The position numbers and the translations under genes were made by a program. 63,388 nucleotides of DNA from assembly GCA_017483805.1 (NCBI GenBank), contig JAFUUL010000127.1, positions 1 through 63,388 on the forward strand, given 5' to 3'. Position 1 is the first letter of the stretch; each line of letters begins with the position of its first letter. Source of the DNA: Prevotella sp. (GTDB lineage Bacteria > Bacteroidota > Bacteroidia > Bacteroidales > Bacteroidaceae). This document shows positions 24,745 to 31,090 of this stretch, in pieces. The notes beneath the pieces were generated by a model. That model was not told where the DNA came from, searched no databases, and was given only the letters and a program-made list of their open reading frames with translations.

Positions 24745-25166
24745 TGAGGATTCTAATAGATACTTGCGTCTTCATTCATTTGGCAATTGACAGAGAGCAG
24801 TTGTCGGATGATGTGTTGGCTGTGCTTACTGATTATGACAATACAATTTGTGTGAGTGCAGAAACTCCTCGCGAATTGGTCATTCAATATAATAACAAGA
24901 AACTTGTCTCAAAATACTGGAAGAATGCTCGTGAGATGATTGATTCGATCGAGAATGATTACTTTATACACATACTTCCTCTAAAGGAGGAGCATATGAA
25001 GACGTATGCGGATTTGGTCTTGAATGTGGGACAAGACCATAAGGATCCCTCTGATCATGTCATTATCGCACATGCTATTACTGAGAAGATACCCCTGATT
25101 TCAGATGACGGGAAATTTGCTTTCTATCGAAAGCAAGGTCTCGACTTTATTCAAAATAAGAAGTAA
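24744..25166 (+). CDS. PIN-domain ribonuclease toxin (VapC-like)
   Basis: 140 residues. Acidic PIN residues are in place: RILIDTCVFIHL (first Asp at 6), SAETPRELV (Glu), KDPSDHVIIAHA (Asp) and LISDDGKF (last Asp). PIN toxins cut tRNA or rRNA when not bound by antitoxin. It overlaps the small upstream gene by one base. Unlike the neighbouring remnant, the fold looks complete, so this is probably an active module. Confidence 0.82.
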   Translation: MRILIDTCVFIHLAIDREQLSDDVLAVLTDYDNTICVSAETPRELVIQYNNKKLVSKYWKNAREMIDSIENDYFIHILPLKEEHMKTYADLVLNVGQDHKDPSDHVIIAHAITEKIPLISDDGKFAFYRKQGLDFIQNKK

Positions 25167-25220
25167 TTTCCCTCATAAGATTTTTTCAACCGTACGGGTA
25201 GAAGTTTTTCCAGAAAATGC

Positions 25221-25251
25221 TTGGATATCTCGGAAATTATGCTTAACTTTG
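25221..25251 (+). promoter_or_regulatory. Promoter of structured RNA copy 2
   Basis: TTGG (25221-25224) and TAACTTTG (25244-25251), about 20 nt apart. Transcription would begin near 25259. Confidence 0.7.
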
Positions 25252-25258
25252 CAAGCGT

Positions 25259-25600
25259 AAAAGCCTGTTCATGTGTGGATAGGTGATCTTACATTGGTGG
25301 AACGAGACTTCTGGCCATTTGTACGGTCGGTCTCGGAGATGTGCTTAAACGACTATTGTCCGTGTATTCAAACTTCGCAACTTTGAACTATGTTCGGACG
25401 GTGTGGCGGTAAGGCGTCTGCGCAGAGGCAAAGGTCCCTGCGGCTGATTAATCCCTCTTCATTTACGGTTAAGGTGTGCCTGCAAGGGTGCGGCATTGTC
25501 GAAATTCCTAAACGCAAAGCAGTCCAGACGGTGGGCGCGGTGTGAGGTTCGAGTCCTCGCTTTGTCGGCGACTTTTCGCAAGAAAAGTTATGCTTTTTTT
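25259..25600 (+). ncRNA. Candidate structured non-coding RNA, copy 2
   Basis: About 340 nt with its own promoter and a clear terminator, and no reading frame of note. It shares with copy 1 the hairpin at 25304-25334 (GAGAC...TGGCC, loop ending TTGTAC, GGTCG...GTCTC), the GTATTCAAACTTCGCAACTT block at about 25364 and the GGCGCGG block (25534-25540). After that block lies a tRNA T-arm-like stem-loop (TGAGG-TTCGAGT-CCTCG, about 25543-25559), but no cloverleaf or CCA end is present, so it is not a tRNA. It lacks the RNase P core and the usual tmRNA 5' and 3' ends. Confidence 0.68.
25571..25600 (+). terminator. Rho-independent terminator of RNA copy 2
   Basis: ACTTTTC-GCAA-GAAAAGT, a perfect 7-bp stem with a GNRA loop, followed shortly by seven T residues (25594-25600). 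Confidence 0.75.
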
Positions 25601-25670
25601 AATTGTTAATTAAGACACATTAGGCCCTTCTGGCTCGTGAGAGTAGGCAGGGCTAACAAAACGAAAACGA

Positions 25671-25702
25671 AAGTCGCCGGCCCGTGATGGGTCGGCGACT
25701 TG
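25671..25702 (-). terminator. GC-rich hairpin after ackA
   Basis: AAGTCGCCGGCCC-GTGA-TGGGTCGGCGACTT forms a long stem 24 nt beyond the ackA stop. It has no T-run, but is placed to end the pta-ackA transcript. Confidence 0.5.
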
Positions 25703-25725
25703 TGTGGATGAATGTTCTGTATTGC

Positions 25726-26916
25726 TTACAGCAGATTCATGGTGTCGGTGGCAATCATTAGTTCCTCGTCGGTGGGGATGACGACAACCTTCACCTTGGA
25801 ATCGTCGGCAGAGATGATGGCCTCTTCGCCGCGCACTTGGTTCTTCTGCTCGTCGAACTTCACGCCCAGGAACTCCAGACCCTTGCAGACCTCAGAGCGC
25901 ATAGAGATCTGGTTCTCGCCGACACCTGCGGTGAAGACGATGACGTCTACGCCACCCATAGCGGCTGCATAGGCACCGATGTACTTCTTGATGCGATAGA
26001 AATACATGTCCTGAGCCAACTTGGCACGAGGCTCGCCGGCCTTGGCGGCATTCTCCACGTCGCGCATATCGCTGGAGCCACCGGTGATACCGGCTACGCC
26101 GCTCTTCTTGTTCAGCAGGTTCGACATGCCGTCGGCATCCAGGCCGAGTTTCTTCTCGATGAAGGTCACGGCACCGCCGTCGATGTCGCCCGAGCGGGTG
26201 CCCATGACGAGACCCTCCAGCGGGGTGAGACCCATCGAGGTGTCAACGCACTTGCCGTCGACCACGGCTGCGATGGAACCGCCATTGCCCACGTGGCAGG
26301 TGATGACCTTCGTGCCCTCGGGCTTCAGGCCCAGGAACTCCAGGGCGCGGGCCGACACATAGCGGTGGCTGGTGCCGTGGAAGCCGTAGCGACGTACGCC
26401 ATACTTCTCGTAGAGTTCGTAGGGGATGGCGTACATATAGGCCTTGGCGGGCATGGTCTGGTGGAAAGCGGTGTCGAACACGCCCACCTGGGGCAGGCCG
26501 GGCATGAGTTCCTTGACGGCATTCACGCCCTTGAGGTTGGCGGGGTTGTGCAGCGGAGCCAGGTCGCTGACGGCCTCGAAGGCGCTGAGCACCTCGTCGG
26601 TCAGCAGTACGCTCTTGTTGAACTTCTCGCCGCCATGCACCATACGGTGGCCCACGGCGTCAATCTCTTTCAGGTCTTTGATGACACCGATTTCGGGGTC
26701 GGTGAGCAGTGAGAAGATGAACTTCACGCCCTCGGTATGTTCGGGGATGTCGTGCATGATCTGTTTCTTCTCGCCATTGGCCAGTTTCACCTTCACGAAG
26801 GCACCGTCCAGTCCCACGCGCTCTGCGCCGCCGCTGGTCATCACGCTTTTGTCGTCCATGTTGTACAGGGCGTACTTAATAGAGGACGAACCGCAATTCA
26901 ATACTAATATCTTCAT
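25726..26916 (-). CDS. ackA: Acetate kinase
   Basis: Makes ATP and acetate from acetyl phosphate, a main energy-yielding step in fermentation. 396 residues, normal length. Signatures: MKILVLNCGSSSIKYALYN (N-terminal ASKHA motif), GHRMVHGG, RRYGFHGTSHRYV (catalytic Arg/His region), CHVGNGGS, DTSMGLTPLEGL and FTAGVGENQ. It lies directly downstream of pta on the same strand; a type A palindromic element fills the gap. Confidence 0.97.
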   Translation of the reverse strand: MKILVLNCGSSSIKYALYNMDDKSVMTSGGAERVGLDGAFVKVKLANGEKKQIMHDIPEHTEGVKFIFSLLTDPEIGVIKDLKEIDAVGHRMVHGGEKFNKSVLLTDEVLSAFEAVSDLAPLHNPANLKGVNAVKELMPGLPQVGVFDTAFHQTMPAKAYMYAIPYELYEKYGVRRYGFHGTSHRYVSARALEFLGLKPEGTKVITCHVGNGGSIAAVVDGKCVDTSMGLTPLEGLVMGTRSGDIDGGAVTFIEKKLGLDADGMSNLLNKKSGVAGITGGSSDMRDVENAAKAGEPRAKLAQDMYFYRIKKYIGAYAAAMGGVDVIVFTAGVGENQISMRSEVCKGLEFLGVKFDEQKNQVRGEEAIISADDSKVKVVVIPTDEELMIATDTMNLL

Positions 26917-26922
26917 ATAACA

Positions 26923-27063
26923 GACCCCCTCCCGACCTCCCCCTGTATGGGGAGGAGTAGTTACTTTACAGGGAGTTTTAGGGGCATTTTTCTATTGTAA
27001 TTAATACTTTTATAATAAAACTATATACTCCCCTCCATACAGGGAGGGGCAAGGGGGAGGGTC
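26923..27063. repeat. GC-rich palindromic element (type A) between pta and ackA
   Basis: The ends GACCCCCTCCCGACC and GGGGAGGGTC are inverted. Inside them are stem-loops CCTCCCC-TGTA-TGGGGAGG and CCCTCC-ATAC-AGGGAGGG around an AT-rich middle, with GGAGTA/TACTCC inner ends. It is organised exactly like 13464-13575. The right end touches the pta stop codon. Confidence 0.85.
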
Positions 27064-28073
27064 TACTTCTTAGCGTCCATAGCCTGGCAGGCGGTGATGG
27101 CGACGAGGTAGTAGATGTCCTCGACGGAGCAGCCGCGAGAGAGGTCGTTCACGGGACGGGCGATACCCTGCAGGATGGGGCCGATGGCGGTGGCACCAGC
27201 CAGACGCTGCACCAGTTTGTAGGCGATGTTGCCCACTTCGAGGCACGGCATCACCAGCACGTTGGCCTTGCCGGCAATCTCGGAGCCGGGAGCCTTCTTG
27301 GCACCTACGCCAGGCACCAGGGCGGCATCAGCCTGCAGTTCGCCGTCGATCTTCAGGTTAGGATCCAGTTCCTTGGCCAACTTCGTAGCCTCTACCACCT
27401 TGTCGACCACCTCGTGAGAGGCACTGCCCTTGGTGGAGAAACTCAGCATGGCCACGCGGGGATCCTGGAAACCAGCCACCGAGCGGGCGGTCTGAGCCGT
27501 GCAGACGGCAATCTGAGAGAGTTGGTTGGCATCGGGCATCGGGGTGACGGCCACGTCGCCGAAGACGAGCACGCCGTTCTCACCGTATTCGGGCTTGTCG
27601 GTAATCATCAGCATGGCGCCGCTGACGCAGGTGATGCCGGGAGCGCACTTGATGATCTGCAGGGCGGGGCGCAGGGTCTCGCCAGTGGTGGAGAGGGCAC
27701 CGGAGATCTGGCCGTCTGCACCTTCGGTCTTGATGATCATGCAGCCCAGGTAGAGGGGATCCTTCACCAGTTCGCGGGCCTTCTCGATGGTCATGCCTTT
27801 CTTCTCGCGCAGTTTCTGCAGGAGTTGGGCCAGTTCCTCGCTCTTCTCGTAGTTCAGCGGGTCGATGAGTGTAGCCTTGTCGATGTGGGTGAGGCCCTTC
27901 TCCTTGGCCAGGGCGTGCACCTTCTCAGGGTTACCAATCAGAATGAGGTCTGCAATGTCGTCGGCCAGCACGCGGTCGGCTGCACAGAGGGTGCGCTCCT
28001 CTTCTGCTTCGGGGAGCACGATGCGCTGCTTGTTACTCTTGGCACGCGCAATGATTTGTTCAATTAATCCCAT
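27063..28073 (-). CDS. pta: Phosphate acetyltransferase
   Basis: Converts acetyl-CoA and phosphate to acetyl phosphate, feeding ackA. 336 residues from MGLIEQIIARAKSNKQRIVL; an earlier frame begins upstream in the promoter region and was rejected. Motifs: IVLPEAEEERTL, GCMIIKTEGADGQISGALST (catalytic Ser region), MLSFSTKGSASHE and ANVLVMPCLEVGNIAYKLVQ. The short form without the DRTGG or N-terminal domain is usual in anaerobic Bacteroidetes. Confidence 0.96.
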   Translation of the reverse strand: MGLIEQIIARAKSNKQRIVLPEAEEERTLCAADRVLADDIADLILIGNPEKVHALAKEKGLTHIDKATLIDPLNYEKSEELAQLLQKLREKKGMTIEKARELVKDPLYLGCMIIKTEGADGQISGALSTTGETLRPALQIIKCAPGITCVSGAMLMITDKPEYGENGVLVFGDVAVTPMPDANQLSQIAVCTAQTARSVAGFQDPRVAMLSFSTKGSASHEVVDKVVEATKLAKELDPNLKIDGELQADAALVPGVGAKKAPGSEIAGKANVLVMPCLEVGNIAYKLVQRLAGATAIGPILQGIARPVNDLSRGCSVEDIYYLVAITACQAMDAKK

Positions 28074-28115
28074 AGAATGTTTTTGATTTAACGTGTTAAA
28101 AGATAAATATGCTTG

Positions 28116-28123
28116 CAAAAGTA
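28116..28123 (-). promoter_or_regulatory. -7 box of the pta-ackA operon
   Basis: TACTTTTG on the minus strand, 42 nt before the pta start codon. Confidence 0.6.
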
Positions 28124-28186
28124 CAAAAAATAATTGGAAACCAAGCGTTAAAGGAGCATAAATTTTTCCATCTCAAATAAAATGAC

Positions 28187-28194
28187 TAACTTTG
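28187..28194 (+). promoter_or_regulatory. -7 box of the M6 peptidase gene
   Basis: TAACTTTG, 26 nt before the ATG chosen for the peptidase. It also argues against the ATG at 28182, which would lie inside the promoter. Confidence 0.6.
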
Positions 28195-28220
28195 CAGCCC
28201 AAATGGAATACATATTTAAG

Positions 28221-29900
28221 ATGAAAAGACTTGTTATGGCAACGCTGCTGTCGGTCATCTGCTTGGCTGTCAGTGCCATTCCCGCCAAGCGGGGCTGGTA
28301 TGTGCTGACGCTGGCCGACGGCACCGAAGTGAAGGCTCAACTGACGGGTGACGAACATCTGCACTACTGGTTGACCGAAGACGGTCGCCGGCTGTCGTGG
28401 CAGGGCGAGTGGCTGGTGGAGACCGACATGGCCCGGCTGCAGCAGAAGGCTGCCAGCCGGCGGGCCGTGAGGGAGGCCGAGAGTGCGGCGCGAAGGGCTG
28501 TCAGCATGGGCGAACATACCTCTTACAAAGGACAGAAGCGCGGACTGGTCATCCTGGCACAGTTCACCGACGTGAAGTTCAAGACGGCCAACAACAAGGC
28601 CAAGTACCAGAAGATTATGAATGCCGAGAACTACGCCACGAGCGAGGGCTTCGTGGGTAGCGTGGCCGACTACTTCAGGGCGCAGAGCAGCGGGCAATTT
28701 GAGATTGCCTTCGACGTGGTGGGCCCCTACACGCTGGCCAACAACCAGAAATACTATGGTGAGAACGACAAGGACGGCTATGACATGAGAGCCCACGAGA
28801 TGATAGTGGAGGGTTGCCGTCTGGCCGAAGCCGAGGTCGACTTTGCCGACTACGACTGGGATGGTGACGGTGAGGCCGACCAGGTCTACGTGATCTATGC
28901 CGGCAAGGGCGAGGCCGACGGCGGCAGCAGTGTGGCCAACACGGTGTGGCCCCACATGTGGACGCTCTACGACGCCATGGGTGAGACCCTGACGCTGGAC
29001 GGCATCACGGTCAACACCTATGCGTGCAGCAACGAGATAGACAGAGATGGCCACATAGAGGGCATCGGCTCCATCTGCCATGAGTTCAGCCACTGCCTGG
29101 GCTATCCCGACATCTACGACACGCTGGGCGACAACTACGCTATGGGCAGTTACGACCTGATGAGCGGCGGCAACTACAATGGCGACTCGTTCGTGCCCGC
29201 CGGCTATTCGGCCTATGAGAAATGGATGGCCGGATGGATAGACCTGACGCCGCTGTCGGCCGAGAGCGTCAGCGAGAGCAGCCTGAAGCCCGTCAGCGAG
29301 GGTGGGGAGGGCTACATCATCTACAACGACGGGCATCCCGACGAATACCTCATCGTGGAGAACCGTCAACTGACCAACTGGGACTCAGAACTGCCCGGCC
29401 ACGGACTGATGGTGACCCAGGTGGACTTCGACGAGGACATCTGGGAGTGGAACATACCCAATGCCTTTGTCACCGAGAGCGAGTCGAAGGATGAGGATGG
29501 CATTTACTATGGCTTCCCCGCCAACGACCACCTGCGACTGACCATCCTGACGGCCGACAACAAGGCCAGTTACTGGAGCGAGCAGAACGACCTCTTCCCC
29601 TACGGCAAGAAGGACAGCCTGACCTACAACTCGAAGCCCGCCGCCCGCTTCTACAACGACAATCTGCAAGGCACCCGCCGACTGCCGGGCTCACTGCACA
29701 ACATTGCCGAGAATGCTGACGGCACCATGCGCTTCGACTACGTGGCCGACGGCATCGCCAGCGGCATCCATTCATCGCTCATCACTCATCGCTCATCACT
29801 TCTCTTCGGCCTGCATGGCCGTCGCATCCAGCGCCCCCACAAAGGCCTATACATCCGCAACCAAAAGAAATTCTTAATTGATACTCGGCGAAGCCGATAA
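28221..29900 (+). CDS. Secreted M6-family metalloprotease
   Basis: 559 residues. The signal peptide MKRLVMATLLSVICLAVSAI is followed by a propeptide-like region, then the M6 (immune inhibitor A-like) domain with HEFSHCLGYPD (zinc ligands H287 and H291, base E288) and a downstream GSYDLMSGG (the Met-turn type M6 motif). The C terminus shows the surface-protein tail LHGRRIQRPHKGLYIRNQKK, but a type C repeat (SSLITHRSSL) is inserted just before it, and the tail runs into a type B repeat, adding DTRRSR after KKFLI. The altered end may affect export or anchoring. Likely role: protein degradation outside the cell. Confidence 0.85.
   Translation: MKRLVMATLLSVICLAVSAIPAKRGWYVLTLADGTEVKAQLTGDEHLHYWLTEDGRRLSWQGEWLVETDMARLQQKAASRRAVREAESAARRAVSMGEHTSYKGQKRGLVILAQFTDVKFKTANNKAKYQKIMNAENYATSEGFVGSVADYFRAQSSGQFEIAFDVVGPYTLANNQKYYGENDKDGYDMRAHEMIVEGCRLAEAEVDFADYDWDGDGEADQVYVIYAGKGEADGGSSVANTVWPHMWTLYDAMGETLTLDGITVNTYACSNEIDRDGHIEGIGSICHEFSHCLGYPDIYDTLGDNYAMGSYDLMSGGNYNGDSFVPAGYSAYEKWMAGWIDLTPLSAESVSESSLKPVSEGGEGYIIYNDGHPDEYLIVENRQLTNWDSELPGHGLMVTQVDFDEDIWEWNIPNAFVTESESKDEDGIYYGFPANDHLRLTILTADNKASYWSEQNDLFPYGKKDSLTYNSKPAARFYNDNLQGTRRLPGSLHNIAENADGTMRFDYVADGIASGIHSSLITHRSSLLFGLHGRRIQRPHKGLYIRNQKKFLIDTRRSR
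29771..29804. repeat. Type C repeat inside the M6 peptidase gene
   Basis: TTCATCGCTCATCACTCATC followed by GCTCATCACTTCTC. In frame it encodes HSSLITHRSSLL, just before the C-terminal tail domain. Confidence 0.7.
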
Positions 29901-29933
29901 CTCTTAATTCTTAACTCTTAACTCTTAATTCAA
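29875..29933. repeat. Type B repeat with small hairpin head at the M6 peptidase end
   Basis: Contains the hairpin CGGCGAAGCCG, then AACTCTTAATTCTTAACTCT repeats, nearly identical to 33460-33510. It encodes the last residues and stop of the peptidase and fills the gap to the nitroreductase. Confidence 0.75.
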
Positions 29934-29935
29934 AA

Positions 29936-30676
29936 ATGAAATCCCTCCTTACCCGCCGTACTATCCGCAAATATGCTGACCGCCCTGTCAGCGACGAACT
30001 GCTCAACCGCCTGATGAACGAGGCGGCCCGCACCCAGACCATGGGTAACCTGCAACTCTATAGTGTCGTCGTCACCCGCTCCGATGAGATGAAGCAGCGG
30101 CTGGCCCCGGCCCACTTCAACCAGCCCATGGTGACTGCGGCCCCCGTGGTGCTGACCATCTGCGCCGACTTCAACCGCACCAGCCAGTGGGCCCGCTGCC
30201 GCAAGGCTGAACCGGGCTACGACAACTTCCTCTCCTATCAGAATGCAGCCATCGACGCCCTGCTCTTCACCCAGACGCTCTGCTGTCTGATGGACGAAGA
30301 GGGGCTGGGCTACTGCTATCTGGGCACCACCGTCTATATGCCGCAGATGATCATCGACACGCTCCGCCTGCCTCAGTTGGTCATGCCCGTGGCCACCCTC
30401 ACCGTAGGCTGGCCTGCCGAGGAACCTCCCCTTTCCGACCGTCTGCCGCTGGAGAGTTTCGTGCACAGCGAAACCTACCACGACTACACGCCGCAGGACA
30501 TTGACACCTATTATAATAATAAGGAGCAACTGCCGGAGAACCGCCACTTTGTGGAGATCAACCACAAGGAGAGTCTCGCCCAGATCTTTACGGACATCCG
30601 CTACACCCGAAAAGACAACGAGGCGATGTCGGCGACGCTCCTCGGTGCACTAAAAAAACAGGGGTTCCTCGACTAA
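29936..30676 (+). CDS. Nitroreductase-family flavoprotein
   Basis: 246 residues, the FMN-dependent NAD(P)H oxidoreductase fold. Motifs: the N-terminal TRRTIRKYADRPVS, NLQLYSVVV, DALLFTQTLCCLMDEEGLGY and the GTTVYMP loop, then VGWPAEEPPLSDRLPLESFV, like the NfsA/FRP branch. The substrate is not evident (quinones, nitro compounds or flavins). The start is ATG directly after a type B repeat. The stop codon lies within the loop of its terminator. Confidence 0.88.
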   Translation: MKSLLTRRTIRKYADRPVSDELLNRLMNEAARTQTMGNLQLYSVVVTRSDEMKQRLAPAHFNQPMVTAAPVVLTICADFNRTSQWARCRKAEPGYDNFLSYQNAAIDALLFTQTLCCLMDEEGLGYCYLGTTVYMPQMIIDTLRLPQLVMPVATLTVGWPAEEPPLSDRLPLESFVHSETYHDYTPQDIDTYYNNKEQLPENRHFVEINHKESLAQIFTDIRYTRKDNEAMSATLLGALKKQGFLD

Positions 30677-30695
30677 GTCAGGAACCCCCTTTTTA
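30661..30695 (+). terminator. Rho-independent terminator of the nitroreductase gene
   Basis: GGGGTTCCT (30661-30669) and AGGAACCCC (30680-30688) form a perfect 9-bp stem; TTTTT follows. The stop codon is in the loop. Confidence 0.85.
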
Positions 30696-30723
30696 CTTTT
30701 TTACCTTTTTACTTTTTTACCTT

Positions 30724-31086
30724 TCACCTCGCCTTCTGCATCGCTTCGCGGGCCCACTTCATGCGCAGTTCCGCTTTGCTGCGGGCCTCTTTGGCCCACC
30801 GCATCCGCAAAGTGGCCTTGTCTGAGGCCTCCTTGGCCCAACGGGTGTAAGTGCTCACTTTGTCGGGCTTGTTGCTGCGGGAGTAGCGTTCGGCATCGCG
30901 CAGATAGCCCTGCGCCTTGTTGTTGTAGTACTGCGCATCGCGGTCGTAGCCTTCCGCTTTCTTTGTGTAGTACTCAGCCTCCCGCATATAACTATTGGCC
31001 TTGTCCATATAGCACTTGCTGTCCTGGGCCATAGCCGCAGGACAGGAAAGTACCAGTATGAAGAGGGTCAGCAGAATTTGTCTCAT
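30724..31086 (-). CDS. Small secreted helical-repeat protein
   Basis: 120 residues, family not recognised. Signal peptide MRQILLTLFILVLSCPAAMA. The mature part is built from 14-residue helical repeats of two kinds: REAEYYTKKAEGY and DRDAQYYNNKAQGY, rich in Tyr, then RWAKEASDKATLRM, RWAKEARSKAELRM and KWAREAMQKAR. It would form a highly charged coiled coil in the periplasm. It follows the MFS gene by 4 bp on the same strand and may be co-transcribed. Function unknown. Confidence 0.75.
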   Translation of the reverse strand: MRQILLTLFILVLSCPAAMAQDSKCYMDKANSYMREAEYYTKKAEGYDRDAQYYNNKAQGYLRDAERYSRSNKPDKVSTYTRWAKEASDKATLRMRWAKEARSKAELRMKWAREAMQKAR

Positions 31087-31090
31087 TGTC

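Noticed and set aside
25543..25575. tRNA-like T-arm (GGTTCGAGTCC) suggesting a tRNA gene
   Set aside because: Only the T-arm is present. There is no D-arm, anticodon arm or 7-bp acceptor pairing, and no CCA. It is the 3' part of the candidate structured RNA.
25259..25600. RNA copy 2 as tmRNA or RNase P RNA
   Set aside because: Length would fit, but no tag-peptide frame, no usual tmRNA 5' end and no GAGGAAAGTC core of RNase P were found. A second diverged copy would also be odd for either.
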